Below are positions 41,832 through 53,921 of a stretch of 64,000 nt of DNA, one piece after another. Position 1 is the first letter of the stretch. Each line of letters begins with the position of its first letter. Both the position numbers and the translations under genes were made by a program. The stretch is from an uncultured bacterium (GTDB lineage Bacteria; Verrucomicrobiota; Lentisphaeria; Victivallales; Victivallaceae): positions 1 through 64,000 of the forward strand of contig URVC01000014.1 of NCBI GenBank assembly GCA_900551245.1, written 5' to 3'. The notes under the pieces are model-generated. The model saw only the letters and a list, made by a program, of their open reading frames with translations. It made no database searches and was not told the DNA's origin.

Positions 41832-43247
41832 CTATGCTTTCCCGGTGTGGCGGATGAGCACGATGGTCTGGTCGTCGTTCTGTTCCGCCTCGAACGAGGC
41901 GACTTCGTCGAGGACGCGGTCCATGATCGCCTGCGAGGTCCCGCCGAGCTCGCAGGAGCGGCGGAACACCTCCGTGAGACGGTGCACCCCGAACTCCTCC
42001 GCGTCGCGGTTCAGCGCTTCGGAGAGGCCGTCCGAAAACATCATCAGCGCCGTTCCCGGTTCGAAGCTCATGCAGAAGGTGTCGAACGAGGCGAATTCAT
42101 CGGGCAGAATGCCGAGTGCGGTGCCGTCCGGCGAAACCGTGCGGATGTGGCCGTGAATGTAGGAGATTAGATCGGTGTGTCCGGCACGGCCGAATTCGAT
42201 GAGCGAGTTGCTGCGGTCCAGCAGGCAGCAGCCGAGGGTGATGAACCGGTCCGCATCGGTGTCGCGGTGGAGCTTGTTGTTGATCTCCTTGAGGAAATCG
42301 CTGAGGGTGGTGAAGTTGTCCGCCAGACTCCGGGCGAAACTGCGGGCCATGGCGGTGAGCATGCAGGCGGGGATCCCTTTGCCGCAGGCGTCGCCGATGA
42401 TGACCAGCAGCCGGTTCTCGTCGATCTCCACGAAGTCGTAGAAGTCGCCGTTCACCTCCTTGGCCGAGCGGGTGTAGGCGTCGATGGAGAACTGATCCCA
42501 CGCCGGGAACGCGTGCGGCAGCAGCGAAAGCTGCAGATGGCGGGCGAACTCCAGCTCCTGGTCGATCCGCTCCCGGCGGCTGATCTCGCTGTAAACCTGC
42601 ATCAGATTCTGCACCATCAGCACCTGCCCGGAGAGCAGTTTCAGCCGGCTGAACTGCTGCTCGGAGAAGGGGCGCCCCGGCTGCAGCCGGTTGGTCGCCG
42701 CGCAGACCGCGCCCACCATGATGCCGTCGCGCAGCAGCGGAATGGCCATGACGCTGCCCAGGTGGGCGTTGTCCGGATATTCGCTGAACCGCTCGTCGGC
42801 CGAGGCATCCGGAACCAGCTCCGGCTGGCGCGAGAGGATCATTCCGCCGAGAAATCCCTGCCCCGGCGCAATCCGTTCGCGCCGCAACGCTTCGAACAGG
42901 TGGTGCTGGCGGGTGAAAAGCAGCTTGTTCGTGCTGTGAACCAGCGGATAGGTGCCGCAGACGCCGACCGCGCGCAGTTCGTCATCCGCGAGTTCGTAGA
43001 TGGCGACCGCCTCCGCGTCGGTCTGTTCGCTGACGTGGCGGGCGGCCGCGTGCATGGCCCCCGCCACCCCTTCGTCCCCCTGCAGTCCGGTGGAGAAGCG
43101 CATCAGGAAGTTGGTGATCTCCCGCCGCCGCTCGTTGGATTCATCGAGCCGGCGCGCCAGCAGTTTCGAACGGTGAAAAAAGTGCAATGCAACTCCCCCG
43201 AGGGGGAGCAGCACCAGCAGCAGAATTGCGATGAGCCAACCTGTCAT
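41832..43247 (-). CDS. Membrane GAF-SpoIIE/RsbU-type protein phosphatase
   Basis: A 471-residue signalling protein. One N-terminal membrane helix (about 4-23) is followed by a helical linker, a GAF domain (about 45-215, AVAIYELADDELRAVGV, GSVMAIPLLRDGIMVGAV) and a PP2C-like SpoIIE/RsbU domain (about 235-468). The metal-binding aspartates appear in NGDFYDFVEI, IGDACGKGIPA, MMFSDGLSEA and NDDQTIVLI. Such enzymes dephosphorylate anti-anti-sigma factors in partner-switching circuits. No anti-sigma or anti-anti-sigma gene is nearby, so its partner is elsewhere. Confidence 0.9.
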   Translation of the reverse strand: MTGWLIAILLLVLLPLGGVALHFFHRSKLLARRLDESNERRREITNFLMRFSTGLQGDEGVAGAMHAAARHVSEQTDAEAVAIYELADDELRAVGVCGTYPLVHSTNKLLFTRQHHLFEALRRERIAPGQGFLGGMILSRQPELVPDASADERFSEYPDNAHLGSVMAIPLLRDGIMVGAVCAATNRLQPGRPFSEQQFSRLKLLSGQVLMVQNLMQVYSEISRRERIDQELEFARHLQLSLLPHAFPAWDQFSIDAYTRSAKEVNGDFYDFVEIDENRLLVIIGDACGKGIPACMLTAMARSFARSLADNFTTLSDFLKEINNKLHRDTDADRFITLGCCLLDRSNSLIEFGRAGHTDLISYIHGHIRTVSPDGTALGILPDEFASFDTFCMSFEPGTALMMFSDGLSEALNRDAEEFGVHRLTEVFRRSCELGGTSQAIMDRVLDEVASFEAEQNDDQTIVLIRHTGKA

Positions 43248-43312
43248 TTTTCCCGTCCTTCACTCCCGGGAAGGCGGCGCGCCCGCCCGGGAGGTTTGGT
43301 TGAAACCGGAGC

Positions 43313-46519
<3,207 letters not shown>

Positions 46520-46597
46520 AAAAAATACCTTTCCTGCCTGTTTCAAATCGAGAATCCCGGCTCTGCGAACAAACCGGTCGTGGACAAACCGGGATGT

Positions 46598-46626
46598 AAT
46601 ATATCACGTAAGAAGAACCAAGTCAA
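46598..46626 (-). promoter_or_regulatory. Promoter of carB
   Basis: Minus strand TTGACT (46621-46626), a 17-bp spacer and TATATT (46598-46603), leaving a leader of about 70 nt before carB. Confidence 0.65.
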
Positions 46627-46755
46627 AGAAAATCTCCCGTAAACCCGGAAAATCCCGCAGAAGAGATGAAAATTCCTCGGTTTTTTTGTCGAATGAGCTT
46701 GAATTTTTCTCAACATGGGTTATTTTAAAGACCGTTGCCGATCGCATATGGATGC

Positions 46756-46832
46756 GGGGGAGTAGCTCAACTGGTTAGAGTACCACCCTGTCACGGTGGA
46801 TGTTGCGGGTTCGAGTCCCGTCTCTCTCGCCA
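46756..46832 (+). tRNA. tRNA-Asp (anticodon GTC)
   Basis: A complete 77-nt cloverleaf with encoded CCA. The acceptor GGGGGAG pairs with CTCTCTC, the D arm is GCTC/GAGT, and the anticodon stem CCACC/GGTGG encloses CTGTCAC with anticodon GTC. The T arm GCGGG/CCCGT holds TTCGAGT. The discriminator base is G. A weak TTGAAT-16-TATTTT promoter may lie at 46699-46726, and a T7 run follows directly. Confidence 0.96.
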
Positions 46833-46866
46833 TTTTTTTACCCCTCAACCAAAAGGCGGCAGCAGG

Positions 46867-47265
46867 ATGGACAACGTCAGCAATGGCCCGGTGACCCCAG
46901 AAGAAGAGGCGAAGGGAGAAGCGCTTCCGACGCGTGATGAGTGCAATCTGGCGGTACTCTGTCAGCTGTTGCAGTTCGCCGGGATGATCTGTCCCTTCGG
47001 CAATCTGCTTGCGCCGCTGATCCTCTGGCTGCTGAAGCGGAAGGAGTCCGCGTTTCTTGACGAGGTCGGCAAAGAGGTGGTCAATTTTCAGATCTCTCTG
47101 ATCGTCTACTCCTTTGTCTGCGGTCTCCTGCTCTTCGTCGTCATCGGGTTTCCGCTGCTGGCCATGCTCGGAATCTGGGCGCTGATTTTGATTGTCCTTG
47201 CCACGAAGAAGGCGTCGGAGGGGCGGGTTTTCCGGTTCCCCTGGATCTTCCGTCTGATTCGCTGA
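46867..47265 (+). CDS. DUF4870 (Tic20-like) small membrane protein
   Basis: A 132-residue protein. After a polar N-terminus, LAVLCQLLQFAGMICPFGNLLAPLILWLLKRKES and FLDEVGKEVVNFQISL match the DUF4870 pattern, followed by two more hydrophobic helices (about 85-115). The family is related to the Tic20-like membrane proteins and has no established bacterial function. I chose ATG 46867 from the family start. It lies 34 bases after the tRNA gene and may be read from the tRNA promoter. Confidence 0.85.
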   Translation: MDNVSNGPVTPEEEAKGEALPTRDECNLAVLCQLLQFAGMICPFGNLLAPLILWLLKRKESAFLDEVGKEVVNFQISLIVYSFVCGLLLFVVIGFPLLAMLGIWALILIVLATKKASEGRVFRFPWIFRLIR

Positions 47266-47434
47266 AACGAGACGCTGTCCGGTCCCGGGTCAATCCTTTC
47301 TGCTTTTCGGTTGAATATTCCGGAAAAAATCCGCTTTGTCGCGGATTCCCCCCTTGAATTTTGCCGTTTTCAGCATAGATTACCATTGGAAAATTTTATC
47401 AGAGGCAACCAACCTTACTGGAAAGGTGTGAAAA

Positions 47435-48181
47435 ATGCGAAAAAATTTTACCCTTATTGAACTCCTCGTCGTGATCGCGATCATCGCGATTCTCGCCGGC
47501 ATGCTGCTGCCTGCGCTGAACAACGCCCGGGCGACCGCGAACCGCACCGACTGCATCAACAACTACAAACAGCTGATGACCGGTGCATTGCTCTACGCCA
47601 ATGACAACGAGAACATGCTGATCTACAAGCTCGATACCAATAACAACTACGCGCGGGTCCTCACCGGGAACAAATCCGGCTACGACACCAGGTCGCAGGA
47701 GTATGTCCCGGGCAAGATCATGATCTGTAAACTCAACAAGAAGGATTTCGATCCGAATACGGCAACCAGTTTTGACCAGGTAGCCGGTATGCTCAACGCC
47801 TCTGCTAATGGCGGTTGGTACTCGAATAATTACAGGACTCTCGGGCGGTTCCGTGCGGCGGGTGCCGCGGCGGATGGTTCCGTCATGGCCTATGTTCTGG
47901 AGAAGATGAAATCCCCCAGTGAACTGGTCATGTATGCTGATACCTATGTTGCCGACTCGACCGGTGGTGATCCGCAACAGTATTGGAGTTTTGTTCCCAC
48001 TGCAGCTGACGGTTCCGCGGGTGTCACGCTGATTCACGGCAATATGACGGTGGCGGCGTTCCCCGACGGCCGGGCAGAAGCGCTGAATGAAGGACAGCTG
48101 AAGTCGCTGGGATTCTCCCGTATTCTGGATAACAATCTGGAAGTGATCAATGTCGGATCCGTAAGCACTCCCGGGGAGTAA
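47435..48181 (+). CDS. Pseudopilin-like secreted protein
   Basis: A 248-residue protein with a five-base-spaced GGAAAGG site. FTLIELLVVIAIIAILAGMLLPALNNARATANRTDCINNYKQL follows a four-residue basic leader, giving the prepilin processing site and helix. The C-terminal HGNMTVAAFPDGRAEAL is a variant H-X9-DG motif (the histidine and DG are kept). This is the third such gene in the window. It stands alone behind a weak TTGAAT-16-TAGATT promoter (47354-47381) and ends at a clear terminator. Confidence 0.9.
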   Translation: MRKNFTLIELLVVIAIIAILAGMLLPALNNARATANRTDCINNYKQLMTGALLYANDNENMLIYKLDTNNNYARVLTGNKSGYDTRSQEYVPGKIMICKLNKKDFDPNTATSFDQVAGMLNASANGGWYSNNYRTLGRFRAAGAAADGSVMAYVLEKMKSPSELVMYADTYVADSTGGDPQQYWSFVPTAADGSAGVTLIHGNMTVAAFPDGRAEALNEGQLKSLGFSRILDNNLEVINVGSVSTPGE

Positions 48182-48203
48182 TTTCTGCAAATTGTATTAA
48201 TTC

Positions 48204-48239
48204 ACTCCGGCCGGGATCTGCCTGACCGGAGTTTTTTTT
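48204..48239 (+). terminator. Terminator of the pseudopilin-like gene
   Basis: ACTCCGG (48204-48210) pairs with CCGGAGT (48226-48232), with a T-run to 48239. Confidence 0.85.
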
Positions 48240-48305
48240 AATAAAAGATGAAAGTTTCCGGTGCCGACATGTTTTCGGTGCCGTGCATTTGAGAAGGAGG
48301 CGAAG

Positions 48306-49328
48306 ATGAAGTTCCTGCTGCGGCTGTTGCTGCTTGTGTTGTTGCCGGTGATGCTGTGGTATGCTGCCGGGTGTGCGGTTCTCCCGGAGACCACGGCGGA
48401 GGTGCGTGCCGTACAGGCCGCGGTGGAGCCCGATTACGCGAAGCCGGAGAGCTGGGCGGTGCCGCTGCCGGAAAATCCGTCGGCACTCCCGGTGGACGTC
48501 TTCTACGTCTACCCGACCGTCTTCGTCGACGCGGCGCACCCGGTGATGGACATCGCGGTCCCGGCGCTGCGTCACCGCGGCGAACTGATCTCCGGAGAGC
48601 ACACGATGATGTTCCGGGGGAAGTTCAATATCTTCGCTCCTCACTACCGGCAGGCGGAGCTGAACCGGGCGTTGCGCGGCCTTTCCGCTTCGCCGCAGGA
48701 TCTTTCGTCGATGGAGCCGGGGCTGGAGGACATCCGCCGGGCGTTCCGCCACTATCTGGAACACCGGAACAACGGCCGCCCGTTCCTTCTGATGGGGCAC
48801 AGCCAGGGGGCGATGGCGGTGCTGGATCTGCTGAAAAACGAACTTCCGCCCGATTCGCCGGCGCTGAAACAGCTGGTTGCGGCCTACGTGATCGGCTGGC
48901 CGGTGACGAAGGAGGATCTGGAGGCGTATCCGCAGCTTCGGATGGCGCGCGGCGAATGCGACACCGGCGTGGTGGTTTCGTGGAACACCGAAGCGCCCGG
49001 CGCGGAGCGGTCGATCTTCTGCGGCGGCATCGCCATCAACCCGCTGAACTGGCGCACCGATGAACAGCCGGCGCCGAAGGAGGCGAACCGCGGCGCGGTC
49101 TTCTTCCGTCCGGACGGCAGTGTCGCGCTGGAGCGGCCCGGTTTCTGCGGCGGTGCACTCGATCTCGAACGCGGCACGATGGTGGTTGATCTGGAGTCGC
49201 CGCAGAAGTACGAGGCGGAGTTCTTTCCCCGCGGCGTGCTGCACATGGGGGATGTCCTCTTCTTCTACCGGAACATCGCCGAGAACGCCGCAAAGCGCGC
49301 GGAAACGTTTCTGAACCTGCGTCACTGA
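48306..49328 (+). CDS. DUF3089 alpha/beta-hydrolase lipoprotein
   Basis: A 340-residue precursor. The N-terminal helix ends in AAGC, a probable lipobox. The DUF3089 pattern follows: DVFYVYPTVFVD, FNIFAPHYRQAEL, the nucleophile elbow LLMGHSQGA, and VIGWPVTKEDL. The serine in GHSQG is the likely catalytic residue; the expected C-terminal histidine may be in GVLHMGDV. It would be an envelope esterase or lipase of unknown substrate. I chose ATG 48306 after AGGAGG. Its end overlaps the convergent AraC gene by seven bases. Confidence 0.85.
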   Translation: MKFLLRLLLLVLLPVMLWYAAGCAVLPETTAEVRAVQAAVEPDYAKPESWAVPLPENPSALPVDVFYVYPTVFVDAAHPVMDIAVPALRHRGELISGEHTMMFRGKFNIFAPHYRQAELNRALRGLSASPQDLSSMEPGLEDIRRAFRHYLEHRNNGRPFLLMGHSQGAMAVLDLLKNELPPDSPALKQLVAAYVIGWPVTKEDLEAYPQLRMARGECDTGVVVSWNTEAPGAERSIFCGGIAINPLNWRTDEQPAPKEANRGAVFFRPDGSVALERPGFCGGALDLERGTMVVDLESPQKYEAEFFPRGVLHMGDVLFFYRNIAENAAKRAETFLNLRH

Positions 49329-50197
49329 GCTGCGTCGCGCTGCCGGAAGCGGCGCGGCGAACAGCCGAACTTGCGGTGGAACTGGCGGGAAAAGTAGTTG
49401 CTGTCGTGGAATCCGCACCGTTCCGCCACATCGGCCACCGGCAGGGTGCTGCTGCGCAGCAGATGGGCCGCCTTTTCCAGCCGGAGCGAGAGCAGCCAGG
49501 CGACCGGGGGTTCCCCGATGATCCGCCGGAACTGCTGGCGGAAGCCGCCGACGGAAAATCCGCTCGCTTCGGCCATGCTGCGGAGCGACCACTCTTCGGC
49601 GAAGGAGCGGTCGAGTTCCCGGACCATTCCATGGATTTTCCCCGCGGCGTCTCCGGATTGCACGGCGGCGTTTTTCTTCGCGTGCCGGCAGATCAGCGTC
49701 AGGAGTTTCAGCGCGTTGCCGAGCACCATCAGCCGGGCGCCGGAGCGGTTCTCCTTTTCTTCCAGCAGAATTTCATCGAGCAGTTCGGTGATCTGGAAGA
49801 AGAGTCGCTGATCGAAGTGGCGGATTTCGAGGGAGCGCGGTTTCGGCGAGGAGGCGTTGGGCAGTCCGAGATAGGCTTCGATCTCGGCCGCGCCCTGGAA
49901 TTCGGCCAGCAGCTGGGCGAAGAAGTGGCGGGAAAACAGGATATTGTAGATCCCGAGCTTCCGCGCCTCCGCGTAGTAGTGGGTTTCGCCGGGGAGGATG
50001 AGGAAGACGTCGCCGGGGCCGATCCGGTTTTTGGCGCCGCCGAAGCCGTGGGAGGCGTTCCCTTCGCGGACCACCACCAGCTCATAGTAGTCGTCGTGGG
50101 AGTGGGAATTTCTCACGTCGGTCTCCCGGTCATGGACACAGTAGAGCACCTGAAATTCGAAATCCTGCCAGTTGAGTTTGGTTTTCAGGAGATTCAC
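49322..50197 (-). CDS. AraC-family transcriptional regulator
   Basis: A 291-residue regulator. The N-terminal cupin domain has NSHSHDDYYELVVVREG and IGPGDVFLILPGETHYY. The C-terminal AraC domain (about 190-285) carries SLRSMAEASGFSVGGFRQQFRRIIG and LPVADVAERCGFHDSNYFSRQFHRKFGCSP. Such pairs usually sense a sugar and activate glycan genes. I chose GTG 50197 because GGAGG lies seven bases upstream; the frame extends to 50269. It is divergent from the large operon at 50383 and may regulate it or itself. Confidence 0.9.
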   Translation of the reverse strand: MNLLKTKLNWQDFEFQVLYCVHDRETDVRNSHSHDDYYELVVVREGNASHGFGGAKNRIGPGDVFLILPGETHYYAEARKLGIYNILFSRHFFAQLLAEFQGAAEIEAYLGLPNASSPKPRSLEIRHFDQRLFFQITELLDEILLEEKENRSGARLMVLGNALKLLTLICRHAKKNAAVQSGDAAGKIHGMVRELDRSFAEEWSLRSMAEASGFSVGGFRQQFRRIIGEPPVAWLLSLRLEKAAHLLRSSTLPVADVAERCGFHDSNYFSRQFHRKFGCSPRRFRQRDAAQ

Positions 50198-50234
50198 GGG
50201 AAGGCCTCCGCCCGGGGTTCGCTTGATCCGCTTC

Positions 50235-50263
50235 AAAATAGCCCGTCCGGATTCCTCTGTCAA
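50235..50263 (-). promoter_or_regulatory. Promoter of the AraC-family gene
   Basis: Minus strand TTGACA (50258-50263), a 17-bp spacer and TATTTT (50235-50240), about 40 bases before the GTG start. Confidence 0.65.
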
Positions 50264-50382
50264 CCGCACTTCCCGGCATTACAAAAAAATAATGGAAAAA
50301 AGAGAAAAATCCATTTGAAAGAACGGGGGAACGGGGAAATGTTATTGCCTGTGAATTTGTTCAACGGAGATTGCAAGACAGA

Positions 50383-52395
50383 ATGAGAAGAGTGCCCGGA
50401 ATCCGGGGGATGGCAGCCGTATTGGCCGCAGGGATGATGCTTCATGCGGCGGCGGCGGAACGGCGGCTTTCCGTTCCGGAAGCGGAAAAAGAGGCTTCCG
50501 GCCGGCAATATCTGGTCGAAGCGGAGTGTCACATGGAGACACCTGACTTCCGGCTGACCGATTCCCTGCGCACGGAGCGCCCGGCGAAGGTGCTGCTGCG
50601 CCGCGGTTCGCTGGTGCGCTTCGTCTTCAACGCGAAACCGGGGGAGAGTTTCCGGCTGGAGGAGGGGAAAAAGCCCGCCGATGCGGCGAGCGACTGGCTC
50701 CCCGCTTCCGGGGTGATCCGGAGCGTCTACCGGGTCAAGTACCGGCAGGTTCCGAACCGGAAGGCGTTCGAACGGCTGCTCGACGATGCCGAACCGCTCG
50801 GTGCGGTGGTCGAGAAGCGGATCTACTCCGGCTGGAATCCGCTCGGGCCGAATCCGGGCAGTCTGCACGTGTTCGAAGGGGTGCTGCGGATCGCCCGGCC
50901 GGGCCGCTACACCTTCTGCACCGCCTCCACCGACGCCTCCTTTCTGGAGATCGACGGCCGGCCGGTCGTCGCCTGGCCGGGGAACCACGACGTCTGGGGC
51001 GGACTGCGCGGCGAACGGGCCGGAACGGTCGAACTCGCCGCAGGGGAGCACCGCATCACCTATCTGCACGCCAATTCGCGCTGGAGCTGTTATTCGCTGG
51101 CGGGGTGGCGCACCCCGGGCAGTGAAAAGAAGTTTTCGCCGATTCCGGAGAGCGCCTACACCCCGACGCTCCGGGCGAAGGTGGGCCCCCGGCTGGATGA
51201 GTACGGGCGGAAGATTCCCGATTTCAGCTGGCAATTGGAGGAGATGCTCACCGAGGAGGGCCAGAAGCTCCAGCTCTACTTCGTCTCGCTTTCTCCGCAG
51301 GTCGGCACCGAAATCCGTTCGGTCGACTGGGGCGACGGCACCGGCGAAGGGAAGACGCTCACGCACGCCTACTTCAAGCCGGACGATTACGTTGTTTCGG
51401 TTCGAACCGCCGACGGGAAGAAGATCTCCCACCGGGTGGAGCTGAGTTATCGGTACGGGCAGTCATTGCCGAAGCCGGGGCGCGAGGCGGAAATTCTCCG
51501 CGCCGCGCTGGCGCAGGAGGCGGAGACCGGGCTTCAGGAGGGGGGATACCGCTATCTGAGCGAAGCGCTGCGCCGGGCGAAGCTGGCGAAGGAGAGCCGG
51601 GAGTTCTACGAGACGATGATCCGCAATCAGGACAAGGTCGAGCCGGAGGTGCTCTTCCGCCACTACGAGGCGACCCGGCTCGACGAACAGCGGCGTTCCG
51701 AAGCGTTCGATACCGCGGCGGCGGAACTGCGGAACCTGATCGCCCGGCTCCGGGCGCCGTCGGAACTCAACACCGCCCGGCTGGCGCTGGCGGAACTGCT
51801 CTTCTACGGCTCCGGCCGGACCGACGCCGCGGCGAAGGTGTTTGCGACGGTGGAGCGCTCCGCATTGCCGAAGGCGCGGGCGCGTTCGTACGAACTGCTC
51901 GAAGTGGATCTTGCCGCAATGAGGGAGGGGCGTGCCGCGGCGGAAGCGCTCGCTGCGAAGATCGCTTCGCCGTCGGACCGGTACGACCGGCGGCAGCTGC
52001 TCCGGCTGGATGGAATCAAGCTGGCGATCCGCAACGCGATCGTGCTCGGGAAGTTTGCCGACGGGATGCGCTACGCCGAACAGCTGGAGGAACAGCGTCC
52101 GGCGGTCCGCCTGGCGCCGGACTATCTGCAGCTCAAGAGCCGCCTGGAGGCGGGGCTGGGCCGTCCCCGTTCAGCGGCTCGGCTGCTGGAGCTGGCGCGG
52201 AGTCTCGCGCCGGAGGATGAGGAACTGCGCGCGGAGATCGCGCTGGAACTGGGCCGCTTCTACGCCGGGCGCGGCGAGACCGCCGCGGCGATTGCGGCAT
52301 GGAAAGAGGTGCTCGACGCCGCGCCCCGTTCCCGTTCCGCGGTGACGGCGGCGCGATTGTTGAAGGAGATTCGTCAAAAGGAGGTGGAGCGATGA
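50383..52395 (+). CDS. Secreted PA14-like/PKD-like/TPR protein, first gene of the MoxR operon
   Basis: A 670-residue precursor with a signal peptide (to about residue 25, ending AAAAE). Residues 140-250 resemble a PA14-like sugar-binding domain (GVLRIARPGRYTFCTASTDASFLEIDGRPVV). Residues 280-355 resemble a PKD-type domain (VDWGDGTGEGKTLTHAYFKPDDYVVSV). The rest is a helical repeat region of TPR character (AARLLELARSLAPEDEELRAEIALELGRFYAGRGE). It is exported and probably binds a glycan or a partner protein. Its stop overlaps the next start. Confidence 0.8.
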   Translation: MRRVPGIRGMAAVLAAGMMLHAAAAERRLSVPEAEKEASGRQYLVEAECHMETPDFRLTDSLRTERPAKVLLRRGSLVRFVFNAKPGESFRLEEGKKPADAASDWLPASGVIRSVYRVKYRQVPNRKAFERLLDDAEPLGAVVEKRIYSGWNPLGPNPGSLHVFEGVLRIARPGRYTFCTASTDASFLEIDGRPVVAWPGNHDVWGGLRGERAGTVELAAGEHRITYLHANSRWSCYSLAGWRTPGSEKKFSPIPESAYTPTLRAKVGPRLDEYGRKIPDFSWQLEEMLTEEGQKLQLYFVSLSPQVGTEIRSVDWGDGTGEGKTLTHAYFKPDDYVVSVRTADGKKISHRVELSYRYGQSLPKPGREAEILRAALAQEAETGLQEGGYRYLSEALRRAKLAKESREFYETMIRNQDKVEPEVLFRHYEATRLDEQRRSEAFDTAAAELRNLIARLRAPSELNTARLALAELLFYGSGRTDAAAKVFATVERSALPKARARSYELLEVDLAAMREGRAAAEALAAKIASPSDRYDRRQLLRLDGIKLAIRNAIVLGKFADGMRYAEQLEEQRPAVRLAPDYLQLKSRLEAGLGRPRSAARLLELARSLAPEDEELRAEIALELGRFYAGRGETAAAIAAWKEVLDAAPRSRSAVTAARLLKEIRQKEVER

Positions 52396-53909
52396 GATGC
52401 GTTCTGCGATATTGTGGAATTCTGCTGGCGGCCGCGCTGGCGGCGGGGGCCGCCTCGCCGGAGGAGGACGCCTTTCTGCGTCCGGTCGGCCGGCCTCCGG
52501 CGGCCAAGGCACAGCGCCGTCAGGGCGGGGAATCTCTGCCGCCGCTGCCGTTGCCGGCGACGCCGTTGCGCCGTTCGGAGAAGAAGCATCCGCCGGCGCC
52601 GACGACGTTGATCGGCAAGGTGATCTGGGGCGGCTACCTCGACTATACCTGGCCGAACGGGGTGGTGACCCGGGTGTTCGACTGGAACATGGTTCCGGCG
52701 GACGCACAGCAGCTGCTCCGCCAGCTCAAGGCGCGCAGCGGGCTGGAGTATCAGGCGTCGTCGCTCGACCTCGGGATGCTCTCCGGCGACCCGTCGGAGG
52801 TGCCCGTTCTGCTCATTTCCGGCGGGCGGCGGATCAATTTTACGCCGGAGGAGCGGGCGAAACTGCGCAAATATCTGCTCGACGGCGGCATGATCTGGTT
52901 CGATTCGGTGGTCGGCTCGCCCTTCTTTCTGCGGAGCGCGGCCGAAGAACTGCGGCGGATTCTGCCGGAGGCGCCGCTGCGGCGGGTTCCGGCGGATCAT
53001 CCGGTCTTTCACATCGCCAAATCGCTGGTCGCCGGGGAGACCAACCGCGACAAGAACCGCCCGTTTGAACTCGAAGGACTCTTTCTCGGGCCGCGGCTGG
53101 CGGCGGTGATCTCGCCGGTCGGGCTCGGCTGCGGGTGGGACAACACCTATCCGGAGCTCATTCCGTCGGCCACCTTCTACCGGGCCGGCGCGGCGGTCGA
53201 TCTCGGCGTCAACCTCGCACTCTACGCGATCGGCTGGTTCGACAGCGCCCGGCGCTACGCGGCCGGCGAGAGCGGGGCGGAGCCCGACGCGGCCAATCCG
53301 GAGCAGGTTCCTTTCGCGCAGCTGGTCACCGACGGCTTCTGGAACTCCGACCCGGGCGCGGGGGAGCGCTTTCTGCGCCATCTCGGGCGGAACCTCAAGG
53401 TCAACACCGCCGGGAGCGTCAACTACGTCAACATCGACCGGGCGGAACTTTCCGACTACCCCTTCTGCTACCTCGGCGGGCTCGGGAACTTCCAGCTCTC
53501 CGACGCGGCGGCGGCCAAACTGCGCCGCTATCTGGACGACGGCGGATTTCTGCTGATCAACAACACGATGGGGCTTTCCGAATTCGACGCGGCGGTGCGG
53601 AAGCTCGTCGCCCGGCTCTATCCGGGGCGGGCGCTCGAACGCATTCCGGAAAATCATCCGCTCTTCACCCGGGGGCCCTACCGCTTCTCCGACAGCGGAT
53701 TTTCGGCCGAGGCGGCGGCGCGCTACCCGAATGAACGCTATCCACTGCTCTACGGCGTCAACGACGGCGACCGGCTGACGCTGATCTACTCGCCGGTGGA
53801 TCTCGCCGGCGGCTGGCAGCAGGTGCCGCGCCCCGGGAGCATCATGTACACGCCGGAGGCGGCGGGCCGCCTCGGCGGTTCGATCGCAAGCTACTTCTTA
53901 ACCCATTAG
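52392..53909 (+). CDS. Secreted protein with two DUF4159 domains
   Basis: A 505-residue precursor with signal peptide (residues 1-20). After a Pro-rich linker come two related units, about 70-290 and 315-505. Unit 1 has FNWxxx-like FDWNMVPADAQQLL and LRKYLLDGGMIWFDSV; unit 2 has LVTDGFWNSDPGAGERFLRHL and LRRYLDDGGFLLINNT. Each resembles DUF4159, a GATase-like fold found next to MoxR genes in Planctomycetes and Proteobacteria. Conserved HPVF/HPLF segments follow each. AAAAGGAGG lies before ATG, and the start overlaps the previous stop. Confidence 0.82.
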   Translation: MRCVLRYCGILLAAALAAGAASPEEDAFLRPVGRPPAAKAQRRQGGESLPPLPLPATPLRRSEKKHPPAPTTLIGKVIWGGYLDYTWPNGVVTRVFDWNMVPADAQQLLRQLKARSGLEYQASSLDLGMLSGDPSEVPVLLISGGRRINFTPEERAKLRKYLLDGGMIWFDSVVGSPFFLRSAAEELRRILPEAPLRRVPADHPVFHIAKSLVAGETNRDKNRPFELEGLFLGPRLAAVISPVGLGCGWDNTYPELIPSATFYRAGAAVDLGVNLALYAIGWFDSARRYAAGESGAEPDAANPEQVPFAQLVTDGFWNSDPGAGERFLRHLGRNLKVNTAGSVNYVNIDRAELSDYPFCYLGGLGNFQLSDAAAAKLRRYLDDGGFLLINNTMGLSEFDAAVRKLVARLYPGRALERIPENHPLFTRGPYRFSDSGFSAEAAARYPNERYPLLYGVNDGDRLTLIYSPVDLAGGWQQVPRPGSIMYTPEAAGRLGGSIASYFLTH

Positions 53910-53921
53910 GAGAGGAATTTT

